Below are positions 17,036 to 25,164 of a DNA stretch of 64,000 bases, in pieces. The DNA comes from Actinomadura citrea. Its GTDB lineage: Bacteria > Actinomycetota > Actinomycetes > Streptosporangiales > Streptosporangiaceae. Numbering within the stretch: position 1 is the stretch's first letter; each line of letters begins with the position of its first letter. Where the stretch lies: assembly GCF_013409045.1 (NCBI RefSeq), contig NZ_JACCBT010000001.1, forward strand, positions 62,001 to 126,000, written 5' to 3'. Below the pieces are notes generated by a model that saw only the letters and a program-made list of their open reading frames with translations, did no database searches and had not been told where the DNA came from. A program made the translations under genes and the position numbers.

Positions 17036-17396
17036 CCACTCCCGGAGTGACAGCACGGCGAAAGTACTCCGCCCGCACGGGTGGCCCGGGCGGTGGCACC
17101 TGCATGGGTCCCACCGGGATCTGGCCCACGACCCGCCCGGGCCGGCCTGCACGTTCAGGGGCCGGCCACCGCACCTGCCGCGCCGCCGAGCAGTCCCCGG
17201 TCATGGAGCTGCTGGAGCGCTTGGATGACGAACGGGGGAACCCGCAGACCTGCCCCTCCACGAAACGAAGGTCTGGCGGTGCGAGAACAGACCGCGCTCA
17301 CAACGCTCTTGTCCTCAGAGGTGTACCCGCGAAGAGCCGACAACCAGACCCGGGGATCCGGCAACGGCCGCCACCCCCGGCAGCAGCCGGGGCGCG
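17036..17396. other. 361-bp stretch without a recognisable gene
   Basis: It lies between the imine-reductase-like gene and the 3' end of dnaB, which are convergent. Open frames here are short and have no recognisable domain, and I see no clear promoter. A GC-rich inverted segment at the right end (CCCCCGGCAGCAGCCGGGG) may help terminate dnaB transcription. Otherwise I see nothing in it. Confidence 0.5.
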
Positions 17397-20024
17397 TTAC
17401 TGGGCCATGTCCACGAAGCGGCTGTAGTGGCCCTGGAAGGCGACCGTGACGGTGGCGGTGGGGCCGTTGCGGTGCTTGGCGACGATGAGGTCGGCCTCGC
17501 CGGCGCGGGGCGACTCCTTCTCGTAGGCGTCCTCGCGGTGCAGCAGGATCACCATGTCCGCATCCTGCTCGATAGAGCCCGATTCACGAAGATCGGACAC
17601 CATGGGCTTTTTGTCGGTTCGCTGCTCGGGGCCTCGGTTGAGCTGGGAGAGCGCGATGACCGGGACGCCCAGTTCCTTGGCGAGGAGCTTCAGCGAGCGG
17701 GAGAACTCCGAGACCTCGACCTGGCGGCTCTCGACGCGCTTGCCCGACGTCATCAGCTGCAGATAGTCGATGATCACCAGGCGCAGGTCGTGCTGCTGCT
17801 TGAGGCGGCGGCACTTCGCACGGATCTCCATCATCGACATGTTCGGCGAGTCGTCGATGAACAGCGGCGCCTCGGCGACCTCGCTCATGCGCCGGGCGAG
17901 GCGCGTCCAGTCCTCGTCCTGCATGGTGCCGGACCGCATCGCGTGCAGCGCCACCCGCGCCTCCGCGGACAGCAGGCGCATCGTGATCTCGTTGCGGCCC
18001 ATCTCCAGGCTGAAGAACGCCGAGGCCAGCCCGTGCTTGATGGACGCGGCGCGGGCGAAGTCGAGGGCGAGCGTCGAGTTGTGGGTCGGGACGCAGGAGC
18101 GTCCCGCCAGGTACATGTGGTCGTCGTTGTCGACCTGGACGCACCGCACCGGCACGCTCTCGACGGGCCGCACATCCACGATGTACCGCACCGGCGCCTT
18201 CGGGTGGACGTCAGCGCGCTGCCGGGCCGCCTTGCGCGGCAGCCGGAACACCGTCTCGGCAGGGACGAAGCTCAATTGCCAGAGGTCTTCTCCGGGGGGG
18301 TCGGCGGTCATGGCGACGTCATGGCCGAGGCTGACGAGCAACTCGCGCAGGTCGCCCGCGAGGCGTGCGGACGGGACGGCGACGTCGAGGCGGCCGTCCC
18401 TGGAGATGTGCCCGCAAACGTCGAGCAGCCCGGCCAGCAGCGCCCGTCGCTGAGCGGCTGAGGCCCGCAGGTACCGGGACGGGATGTGCTTGCCGCCGAG
18501 GAGGCCGAGTGAAGCGAGCCGCCCGCGTACGCCGGACAGCAGATGGCACCCGAAGACGGCCTCCGCGGCGACCTCCTGGCCGGTGGCCTCGATCTGGGTG
18601 ATGACGGAGCCGTCCAGGCAGGTGATGCGGGCGTCGTCATCGTCGCCGGCGCCGAGCCACGCGCCGAGGACGTAGGGGTCGAGCGGCAGGTCGGCCTCGG
18701 GGAGGTCGAACACGGCGGCGAACTCGACGGCGCGGCGGGGGCCGCCGTCCAGAGCCGCGAAGATCTGCTCGGTCGTCTCGATCCGGTGGACGGTCTCGCC
18801 CTCGTGCGGCGAGGCGGTTCCGTGGCCTTCCCCCTGGGACGGTGAACCCGGGAGCGCTCCGCCGGGGTCACCCGCCCCCGAGGAGCGGTCGGCGGCGTGG
18901 ACCAGTTCGGCGTCGCGCGCGCCGGAGGCGTTCGTTGCCTGAGGCACGACGAGGCGGGCGTCGGTGAGGCGATGCGTGCGCGGGCCGGACCTGCCGGCCA
19001 TGCCCGCGGTCGCGCGAAGCGGGGCGTTCCCGCGACCTGGGAGAGGGCCGCGGCAGGCGGCTTCGGCGACCGGCTGCTGGGCCTCGCCCGCGGCCGGTCG
19101 CCGGCCGGGAACGCGGGACGCTTCCCGGGAGGCGTTCTCCTCGGTGGTGCGCCACTGGTGCCGGGCGTCGGCGACGATGACCTCGCCGTCGGAGAACTCG
19201 ATCTCGTAGCAGGGGCGGCCGCGCATCACCTCGGTCGCCGCGACCACGCGGGTCGGCCTCCCGTCGGCTCCGATCAGCTGGTCGCCGGGCCTGACCTCGC
19301 CCATCGTCGTCCAGCCGGCCGGGGTCGGGAGCGGCGTGGCGACGTGCAGGGCCTTGCCCATGGCGGGCCTCGCGGCGACGACGATCATCTGGCCGGGGTG
19401 CAGGCCGTTGGTGAGGGCGTCCAGGTCGGCGAAGCCGGTGGGGCAGCCGACCATCTGGCCGCCGCGGCTGCCGATCGCCTCGATCTCGTCCAGGGCGCCG
19501 GGCATGATCTCGCTCAGCGCGACGTAGTCCTCGCCGGCGCGCTTCTCGGCGATGGCGAAGACCTCGGCCTGCGCGCGGTCGAGGACCTCGTCCGCGTCGG
19601 CGCCGTCGGCGGCGTAGCCCATCTGGACGATGCGGGTGCCGGCCTCGACCAGGCGGCGCAGGATCGCGCGCTCGTGGACGATCTTGGCGTAGTACCCGGC
19701 GTTGGCCGCCGTGGGCACCAGGGAGATCAGGGTGTGCAGGTAGGGGGCGCCGCCGATGCGGCCGATCTCGCCGTTCTTGGTGAGCTCGCCGGCGACGGTG
19801 ACGGCGTCGGCGGGGTCGCCGCGACCGTAGAGGTCGAGGACGACGTCGTAGATGATCTGGTGGGCGGGACGGTAGAAGTCGGGGGTGCGCAGCAGCTCCA
19901 CGACCTCGGCGATGGCGTCCTGGGAGAGCAGCATGCCGCCGAGGACGCCCTGCTCGGCCGAGATGTCGTGCGGGGGGGTGCGCTCGAACTCATGCTCCTG
20001 CGGCCCGATATCCGCAACGCTCAC
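17397..20024 (-). CDS. dnaB: Replicative DNA helicase DnaB, interrupted by an intein
   Basis: Hexameric replicative helicase. The precursor is 875 aa; removal of the 425-residue intein leaves a normal 450-aa DnaB. The N-terminal domain starts TPPHDISAEQGVLGGML, and the RecA-like domain begins at CPTGFADLDALTNGLHPGQMIVVAARPAMGK. The Walker A Lys (residue 224) is the last residue before the intein, and the extein resumes at Ser650 with STLALDFARAASI. Walker B is LRLVIIDYLQLM; the C-terminal AKHRNGPTATV segment is also present. The start is the GTG with AAGGGG seven bases upstream. A DnaA-box cluster lies 124 bp upstream. Confidence 0.97.
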   Translation of the reverse strand: MSVADIGPQEHEFERTPPHDISAEQGVLGGMLLSQDAIAEVVELLRTPDFYRPAHQIIYDVVLDLYGRGDPADAVTVAGELTKNGEIGRIGGAPYLHTLISLVPTAANAGYYAKIVHERAILRRLVEAGTRIVQMGYAADGADADEVLDRAQAEVFAIAEKRAGEDYVALSEIMPGALDEIEAIGSRGGQMVGCPTGFADLDALTNGLHPGQMIVVAARPAMGKALHVATPLPTPAGWTTMGEVRPGDQLIGADGRPTRVVAATEVMRGRPCYEIEFSDGEVIVADARHQWRTTEENASREASRVPGRRPAAGEAQQPVAEAACRGPLPGRGNAPLRATAGMAGRSGPRTHRLTDARLVVPQATNASGARDAELVHAADRSSGAGDPGGALPGSPSQGEGHGTASPHEGETVHRIETTEQIFAALDGGPRRAVEFAAVFDLPEADLPLDPYVLGAWLGAGDDDDARITCLDGSVITQIEATGQEVAAEAVFGCHLLSGVRGRLASLGLLGGKHIPSRYLRASAAQRRALLAGLLDVCGHISRDGRLDVAVPSARLAGDLRELLVSLGHDVAMTADPPGEDLWQLSFVPAETVFRLPRKAARQRADVHPKAPVRYIVDVRPVESVPVRCVQVDNDDHMYLAGRSCVPTHNSTLALDFARAASIKHGLASAFFSLEMGRNEITMRLLSAEARVALHAMRSGTMQDEDWTRLARRMSEVAEAPLFIDDSPNMSMMEIRAKCRRLKQQHDLRLVIIDYLQLMTSGKRVESRQVEVSEFSRSLKLLAKELGVPVIALSQLNRGPEQRTDKKPMVSDLRESGSIEQDADMVILLHREDAYEKESPRAGEADLIVAKHRNGPTATVTVAFQGHYSRFVDMAQ
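18078..19352 (-). mobile_element. DnaB intein, class 3 (WCT), with decayed LAGLIDADG endonuclease
   Basis: A 425-residue in-frame intein inserted between Lys and Ser of Walker A. It starts with Ala instead of Cys/Ser and ends THN before Ser+1. The class 3 signature is visible: Trp in ADARHQW (intein residue 67), Cys in VRCVQV (404) and Thr in VPTHN (423). Two LAGLIDADG-type motifs remain, but the catalytic acids are replaced: LGAWLGAG has Ala (235) for Asp, and LAGLLDVCG has Cys (313) for Asp. A low-complexity insert follows block B (about residues 71-185). Splicing residues look intact; nuclease activity is probably lost. Confidence 0.93.
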
Positions 20025-20147
20025 TGCCACACCCCCTTCGTCCTGGCCCGCCGGCGGCCCCGTCCGCACATCGCCGACCGTTCACCTCACGTCTATCCCT
20101 CGCGTCGGACATTCTCGCGAGGGCACGCCGCCGTGGGCAAAGCGGCC

Positions 20148-20224
20148 TGTGGACAAGCCTGTGGACGACCTGTGCAGACACGCGGGACAGGTTGTGCACG
20201 ACCTGTGGACAACTCTGTGGATTC
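20148..20224. promoter_or_regulatory. Cluster of DnaA-box-like sites upstream of dnaB
   Basis: Two perfect actinobacterial DnaA boxes (TGTGGACAA, the complement of TTGTCCACA) occur at 20148-20156 and 20204-20212. Variants are TGTGGACGA at 20160-20168, TTGTGCACG at 20192-20200 and TGTGGATTC at 20216-20224. Four of the five share the same orientation. They lie in the 338-bp divergent spacer between dnaB and the MATE gene. No AT-rich unwinding region or dnaA/dnaN genes are nearby, so this is not oriC; regulation of dnaB or DnaA titration is more likely. The rest of the spacer shows nothing else clear. Confidence 0.72.
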
Positions 20225-20362
20225 CTCGGGGACGGCGTTAGGATCCACCCGTTGAGCTGCGATGACCTCGTCCACCGGGTGTGCGGGAAAGAAAGTCCGC
20301 CGACCGGCGCCATGTAAGGCTTTTATTTCATTTGTGAGTTACACGCTGGTAGCCTCGGCGCG

Positions 20363-21688
20363 ATGACGACCCCCCGGCGGCTCGCGACCGCGCACGACCG
20401 CGAGATCCTGCGCCTCGCCGTGCCGGCCTTCGGCGCGCTCGTCGCCGAACCCCTCTTCCTGCTGTCGGACTCGGCCATCGTCGGACATCTCGGCACCGCG
20501 CAGCTGGGCGGGCTCGGGGTCGCCGGGCAGGCCCTGAACACGCTCGTCTACCTCTGCGTCTTCCTCGCCTACGGCACCACCGCGGGCGTGGCCCGCCAGG
20601 TCGGCGCGGGGGACCTGCGGGGGGCGATCAGGCAGGGCATCGACGGCATGTGGCTCGCGCTCGCCATCGGCGCCGTGCTGATCGTGGCGGGCTGGCCGCT
20701 GATCCCCTGGATCGTGGACGCGTTCGGAGCGTCCCCGGGTGTGGCGCCCTATGCCGAGACGTACCTGCGGGTGAGCCTGTTCGGGATCCCGTCGATGCTG
20801 GTCGTCCTGGCCGGGACGGGGGTGCTGCGCGGCCTCCAGGACACGCGCACGCCCCTGCTCGTGTCGATCGGCGGCTTCTCGCTGAACCTGCTGCTCAACG
20901 TGGTGTTCGTCATCGTGCTTGGTTGGGGGATCGCCGGATCCGCGTGGGGCACCGTCCTCGCGCAGACCGGCAGCGCGGTCGTGTACGTGGCCGTGGTGCT
21001 GCGCGCGGCGCTGAGGCACGGCGCCATGGTCCGCCCCGACTGGGACGGGTTGCGGACGTCTGCCACGGCCGGTTTCGGGCTGCTGGTACGGACGGCGGCG
21101 CTGCGCGTCGTGCTCATCGTCGGAACGTCGATCGCGGCGCGCATGGGGGACCCGGAGATCGCCGCGTACCAGGTCGGGTTCCAGGTGTGGACGCTGCTGG
21201 CGTTCGCGCTCGACGCCATCGCGATCGCCGGCCAGGCCATCACCGGGCGCTACCTGGGCGCGTCCGACATCACCGCCACGCGGGCCGTCACGCGCCGGAT
21301 GGTGTGGTGGGGCATCGGCTGCGGCGTCGTGTTCGGCCTGGCCGTCCTCGTGATCCGGCCGTGGCTGCCCGCCCTGTTCACCTCCGACGGCGACGTCCGG
21401 AACCTCCTGCTCGCCTCGCTGCTCCTCGTGGCGGCGCTGCAGCCGGTCGCCGGGGTGGTGTTCGTCCTGGACGGCATCCTGATCGGGGCGGGCGACGGCG
21501 CCTACCTCGCCGTGACGACGCTGGTCGCCACGGCCGTCTTCCTGCCCGCCGCTCTCGTCGTCCACCGGACGGACGCGGGCCTGGTCGGCCTCTGGGTCGC
21601 GATCGGCCTGTGGATGCTGACCCGGATGATCACACTGAGCCTGCGCGCCCGCGGCGACCGCTGGATGGTCACCGGCGCCGTCCGCTGA
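20363..21688 (+). CDS. MATE-family efflux transporter, DinF-like
   Basis: Multidrug and toxin extrusion protein of 441 aa with about 12 hydrophobic helices. The N-terminus LRLAVPAFGALVAEPLFLLSDSAIVGHLG matches the DinF branch, and the second half repeats the fold (SLLLVAALQPVAGVVFVLDGILIGAGD). It exports cationic or anionic drugs using Na+ or H+ gradients in known members. A MATE/DinF gene next to dnaB is also common in Streptomyces. It is divergent from dnaB across the DnaA-box spacer. Confidence 0.9.
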   Translation: MTTPRRLATAHDREILRLAVPAFGALVAEPLFLLSDSAIVGHLGTAQLGGLGVAGQALNTLVYLCVFLAYGTTAGVARQVGAGDLRGAIRQGIDGMWLALAIGAVLIVAGWPLIPWIVDAFGASPGVAPYAETYLRVSLFGIPSMLVVLAGTGVLRGLQDTRTPLLVSIGGFSLNLLLNVVFVIVLGWGIAGSAWGTVLAQTGSAVVYVAVVLRAALRHGAMVRPDWDGLRTSATAGFGLLVRTAALRVVLIVGTSIAARMGDPEIAAYQVGFQVWTLLAFALDAIAIAGQAITGRYLGASDITATRAVTRRMVWWGIGCGVVFGLAVLVIRPWLPALFTSDGDVRNLLLASLLLVAALQPVAGVVFVLDGILIGAGDGAYLAVTTLVATAVFLPAALVVHRTDAGLVGLWVAIGLWMLTRMITLSLRARGDRWMVTGAVR

Positions 21689-21750
21689 TACCGAAATGCT
21701 CGCCTTCTTCTGGACATGCGGAGGTAGACGCCCGAGCAGGAGGTACCCCC

Positions 21751-23364
21751 TTGTCCATGAAGAAGACGGCCGTGGGAATCGGTCTCGCGCTCACACTGAC
21801 CGGCGCGGCGGCCACCGCCATGGCCCCGGCCCACGCCGACCCTCGTCCCGCACGGTCACAGGAAGCCCGCGCCACCCCGCGGGACGGGTATCGCGCCACA
21901 CGGTTCCATGGCGAACGCCCCCGTCCGGTCCATCCGATCGCGTCGGCCCGGACGGTGCGGGGACAGCGCCTCTCCATCACGGTCCTGAACCGCGACGGGA
22001 AGGCCCCGGACGAAGTGTTCGTCACGCTGGCCCCACTGGACGGCGGCGACTGGCTGGGCGGCACGGTGGTGAACGGACGCCTGGAGGCCGAGGTGCCGGC
22101 CGGCCGCTACGCGGTGATGAGCTGGGTCACGACCGGGGCGTCCAGCACGCTCGTCTACCTGCCGGACGTCCAGCCCGGCGACCTCGTCCTGGACGCTCGC
22201 CAAGGCCGCCGCGTCCTGCCCCGGATCGACCGCGCCGACGCGGGCCTGGCCTCCGCGGGCCTCATGGTCACCCAGCGGATCGGCGGCGAGCAGGCCCTCA
22301 TGACCATGAACGAAGGCACGGACCTCTACGTCACACCGACCGGCCCGGCCGCCGGTCTCGCGCTCCGCGCGCAGGCCGTCATGACCAGGAACGGCTCCGC
22401 CGATTCCAGCCCCTACGTCTACGGCCTCGCGCACCTCAACGCGGGCCGTCTGGACGAGCCGTTCAGCGCCCTGATCCGCACGAGCGGCCTCGCGGCCGCG
22501 CGCACCAGGTACGGCACGGAAGGCCGCCCCGCCTGCGGCGGCGGGCATGTCGGCGTCGATTGGGGCGACGTCGGCATCGGCGCGTGGGTCGGCGTCGGCG
22601 CGCTGCCCACGACCCGCACCGAGTACTTCACTCCGGGCTTCACCTGGTCGCAGGACTCGGCCGTCACTACGCCGGACTGCTCGTTCGACAGCCTTGACGA
22701 GCGCAGCCGGTCGTTCGCCCCGCAGCGCGCTGGACGGTACGCCCGCGATTGGAACATCGGACCGTTCACGGCGACCCCGGGCACGGCCATCTGGTCGACC
22801 GCCGGCGCAGAGCCCTCGCTCGCCGTCCCGATGCTCTCGACCTGGGACAGCCGGAGCATGCTCGCCCCCTACGCCGGGACGGTCGGCCGGTCGGTGCTCC
22901 GGGACGCCCAGAACCGCGTCGTCTACCAGAGCGACGAGCCCGGCACCGCCCACGACTGGCCGGCGCCGCCTCCCGGCGACTACTCGCTGACCCTGGACGC
23001 GACCCGGAAGGCCCCCTGGTCGGACCACACATCGACGCAGCACACCGTCCTGCGCTTCACGGTCCGCGACGGCGAGCCGACGGCGCTGCCGGGCATCCGG
23101 CTCCGCACCCCGCTGGACGAGCGCAACCACGCGCGTTCCGGCGTCCCGCAGCCCATCACGTTGAACGTCGCCGGCTCGACGGCGGCTCCGTCCCTCCAGG
23201 TCTCGTTCGACGACGGGCACGCGTGGCGGAAGGCGACCATCCACAAGACCGGGGCGAACTGGACGGCGACGATCCCCAACCCGTCCGCCGGGCAGGTCTC
23301 CCTCCGCATGAACGTCCCCGGTCTGCTGGACCAGACCGTGATCGGGGCCTACAGGATCGGTTAG
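21751..23364 (+). CDS. Large secreted protein of unknown function
   Basis: Exported protein of about 537 aa. The start is probably the TTG at 21751, seven bases after AGGAGG; an ATG at 21757 is the alternative. The signal peptide MKKTAVGIGLALTLTGAAATAMAPAHA has a clear cleavage site after AHA. Mature residues show beta-rich stretches and an Ig-like C-terminal region (SLQVSFDDGHAWRKATIHKTGANWTATIPNP). Two cysteine-containing turns are present (PACGGGH, TPDCSFD). No catalytic motif is recognisable. It resembles actinomycete secreted hypotheticals, possibly peptidase-like accessory proteins; the function is unknown. Confidence 0.75.
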   Translation: MSMKKTAVGIGLALTLTGAAATAMAPAHADPRPARSQEARATPRDGYRATRFHGERPRPVHPIASARTVRGQRLSITVLNRDGKAPDEVFVTLAPLDGGDWLGGTVVNGRLEAEVPAGRYAVMSWVTTGASSTLVYLPDVQPGDLVLDARQGRRVLPRIDRADAGLASAGLMVTQRIGGEQALMTMNEGTDLYVTPTGPAAGLALRAQAVMTRNGSADSSPYVYGLAHLNAGRLDEPFSALIRTSGLAAARTRYGTEGRPACGGGHVGVDWGDVGIGAWVGVGALPTTRTEYFTPGFTWSQDSAVTTPDCSFDSLDERSRSFAPQRAGRYARDWNIGPFTATPGTAIWSTAGAEPSLAVPMLSTWDSRSMLAPYAGTVGRSVLRDAQNRVVYQSDEPGTAHDWPAPPPGDYSLTLDATRKAPWSDHTSTQHTVLRFTVRDGEPTALPGIRLRTPLDERNHARSGVPQPITLNVAGSTAAPSLQVSFDDGHAWRKATIHKTGANWTATIPNPSAGQVSLRMNVPGLLDQTVIGAYRIG

Positions 23365-23406
23365 GCACGATTCTCGGATCGCCACTGCATCGCCCGTCAC
23401 TCCCGC

Positions 23407-23428
23407 TACTATTCGAACATGTGTTCCA
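23407..23428 (+). promoter_or_regulatory. -10 element and SOS-box-like site at a leaderless start
   Basis: TACTAT (23407-23412) is a good -10; the start about 7 nt later is the A of the ATG at 23419. A 16-bp near-palindrome TCGAACATGTGTTCCA (23413-23428) matches the actinobacterial LexA/SOS consensus TCGAAC-N4-GTTCGA with one mismatch and covers the start codon, so LexA binding would block transcription initiation. Confidence 0.6.
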
Positions 23429-23607
23429 CACATGGCGAGCGGATGGCCCGGCTGACTCAGGCGATCGACGACCTGGCGGCGGAGGGCCTCGCCGGCCTGC
23501 CTCCCGAGACCCTGGTCGAACGGGTGGCGGGCATCTGGTCGCTGGTCGAGGGCATCGACCCCGAGATCGCCCGGCGCCGCACCCGCTACACGACACCCGA
23601 GACGTAG
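23419..23607 (+). CDS. Small protein under an SOS-box-like site
   Basis: A 62-residue protein, MCSTHGERMARLTQAIDDLAAEG... ending RRRTRYTTPET, mostly helical and acidic. It resembles the N-terminal helical part of DUF222/HNH-type actinobacterial proteins, which often have LexA-controlled promoters, but no HNH domain follows. It may therefore be a stand-alone small protein or a truncated copy. The start is leaderless with a -10 seven bases upstream. Function unknown. Confidence 0.55.
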   Translation: MCSTHGERMARLTQAIDDLAAEGLAGLPPETLVERVAGIWSLVEGIDPEIARRRTRYTTPET

Positions 23608-23611
23608 CCGC

Positions 23612-24454
23612 TCAGCCCAGGTCGTCGAGAGGCGGCAGCAGCGGCGACAGGATCGATTCGCCGTCGGAACCGCCCTGGCTCGTGGAGCTCTGGCCCGACG
23701 TGTCCTCCAGGCGCTCGGCCACCGAGCGCCGCAACTGGGGCAGCCGCGCGTAGAGGACGTCCCCGGGGCACGAGGTGCTGTTGTAGTCGCGGTGACCCAC
23801 GATGGCCTCGGACGGGTCGAGGTCGTACTTCTGGCAGAGCCAGACGCACACCTCCGTCAGCGATCTCCACAGGGCGCCCGGCACCGCGGCGGACAGGTAG
23901 GTGCCCTCGTTCTCGATCCCGATCGTGTGCTGGTTGTGGTGGAGGACCTGCGCGCCGATGGCGAGGTCGCCCGACTGGATGGCCCTGAGGCTCCGGTTGC
24001 GGCCCTCCATCACGATGCCGCCGCGGCTGATCGTGAGCTGCTGGCCCGCGTCGTCCCAGCCGTTCTTGTTCATGTGGATGTTCTGGATGGAGCGCGACAG
24101 GGCGAACGCGTGGGCGAGCGAGCGGTCCCGCGCGTTCGCCGTCGCCGTGTGGTGCACGATGATGTGGTCCGGCGGCCGGTCGACCACCTCGGCCGCGCGC
24201 CTGGGCGCCCTCGCGTTCCACTGCGCCCGCGTGTAGACCTGCGGGGCATCGGCCGTGAACAGCACACGGTCGCCGGCTCCCCGGTGCGGTCCGGCCGCCA
24301 GATCCTCCGCCATGGCCTCATTCTGGCGGGATATCCCCAAGGGCAGCATCTCCAGCAGTCCGGCCCCCATGACGCCGCCGATGACCGCCCTGCGTGTCAC
24401 TGCCCGGCCCGTGCGCTGCCGGCCGTGCGCGCCCTCCCCCGAATGCGCGAACAC
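23612..24454 (-). CDS. Exported N-acetylmuramoyl-L-alanine amidase / PGRP-domain protein
   Basis: Secreted peptidoglycan amidase-like protein of about 280 aa. A twin-arginine-like signal (TRRAVIGGVMGAGLLEMLPLG) lies near residue 20. The amidase_2/PGRP domain runs from about residue 75 to 240: YTRAQWNARAPRR, zinc-ligand His in HIIVHHTATA, a second His near HNQHTIGIENEG, and VGHRDYNSTSCPGD, where a third ligand (Cys) sits. The C-terminus is Ser/Gly-rich. It is predicted to cleave the MurNAc-L-Ala bond. A GTG start just after AAGGGG was chosen over a longer upstream frame. Confidence 0.85.
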   Translation of the reverse strand: MFAHSGEGAHGRQRTGRAVTRRAVIGGVMGAGLLEMLPLGISRQNEAMAEDLAAGPHRGAGDRVLFTADAPQVYTRAQWNARAPRRAAEVVDRPPDHIIVHHTATANARDRSLAHAFALSRSIQNIHMNKNGWDDAGQQLTISRGGIVMEGRNRSLRAIQSGDLAIGAQVLHHNQHTIGIENEGTYLSAAVPGALWRSLTEVCVWLCQKYDLDPSEAIVGHRDYNSTSCPGDVLYARLPQLRRSVAERLEDTSGQSSTSQGGSDGESILSPLLPPLDDLG

Positions 24455-24483
24455 CACCGCCCCCCTTCGTTCCGCGACACCAT

Positions 24484-24500
24484 GATCACGGAACGTGATC
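24484..24500. promoter_or_regulatory. Perfect 7-bp inverted repeat upstream of the amidase gene
   Basis: GATCACG-GAA-CGTGATC is a perfect inverted repeat 30 bp upstream of the amidase start, with a related TGATCA half-site 10 bp further. It looks like an operator for a dimeric regulator; the regulator is not identifiable here. The 24518-24649 stretch upstream has no gene. Confidence 0.5.
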
Positions 24501-24649
24501 GCCGCAAAGCTGATCACTCAAACACACGGCGATTCACGGGCGTAGCGCGGGAAACTCGGACATCCGCGGCCCGCGCAAACATCGGCAGATCCCGCATCCC
24601 CGGCCCCTGCGGTCAGGTCCGAAGACGGGTTTCGGGTGGCGTGCCAACG

Positions 24650-24689
24650 CCGACGACCCCCGGCCCTGGGCGGGTCCGGGGGTCGTCGG
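24650..24689 (-). terminator. Terminator of the rpsF-ssb-rpsR-rplI cluster
   Basis: A 14-bp perfect stem (24650-24663 with 24676-24689, CCGACGACCCCCGG on the left arm) with a 12-nt loop lies 12 bp beyond the rplI stop. There is no U-tract, which is usual for actinobacterial terminators. Confidence 0.82.
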
Positions 24690-24700
24690 GTGGTCGTGCG

Positions 24701-25147
24701 TCAGGCCTCGAGGACGTTGACGTCGATCGTGGCGTTGACGTCGCTGTGCAGGCGCACGCTGACCCGGTGGGTGCCGACGGTCTTGATCGGGTTCCCGATC
24801 TCGATGCGGCGGCGGTCCAGGTCGGGGCCGTCGGCGGCGCGGACCGCCTCGGCGATGTCGGCGGCCGTGACGGCGCCGAACAGGCGGCCGTTGCTGCCGG
24901 TGCGGGTGCGCAGCGTCACCCGCAGCCCGCCGAGCCGGTCGGCGACCTCGCGGGCGTGCTCGACGGTCGCGATCTCGCGGGCCGAGCGCGCCTTCTTGAT
25001 CGACTCGACCTCCTTCTCGGCGCCCCGGGTCCACTTGATCGCGAACCCGCGGGGGACGAGGTAGTTGCGGCCGTAGCCGTCGCGGACGTCGATGACGTCA
25101 CCGGGCTCGCCGAGCCCGGAGACCTGCTGGGTCAGGATGAGCTTCAT
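24701..25147 (-). CDS. rplI: 50S ribosomal protein L9
   Basis: Ribosomal protein L9 of 148 aa, binding domain I of 23S rRNA. The N-terminal domain begins MKLILTQQVSGLGEPGDVIDV with the conserved GYGRNYLVPRGFA; a long connecting helix (AEKEVESIKKARSAREIATVEHA) leads to the C-terminal domain (SNGRLFGAVTAADIAEAV). Length is normal. Last gene of the rpsF-ssb-rpsR-rplI cluster, 17 bp after rpsR and before a strong hairpin. Confidence 0.97.
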   Translation of the reverse strand: MKLILTQQVSGLGEPGDVIDVRDGYGRNYLVPRGFAIKWTRGAEKEVESIKKARSAREIATVEHAREVADRLGGLRVTLRTRTGSNGRLFGAVTAADIAEAVRAADGPDLDRRRIEIGNPIKTVGTHRVSVRLHSDVNATIDVNVLEA

Positions 25148-25164
25148 GTTCTTTACCCCCTGCC

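Noticed and set aside
17155..17364. Possible 69-aa gene on the minus strand
   Set aside because: No domain, no ribosome binding site, and mixed codon use.
20148..20224. DnaA boxes as the chromosomal origin
   Set aside because: Only five boxes in 77 bp, no AT-rich region, and no dnaA or dnaN. The conserved context places oriC on the far side of parS, outside the window.
24458..24650. ydaO/c-di-AMP riboswitch upstream of the amidase gene
   Set aside because: This class often precedes cell-wall hydrolases, but I could not find its conserved core in the leader.
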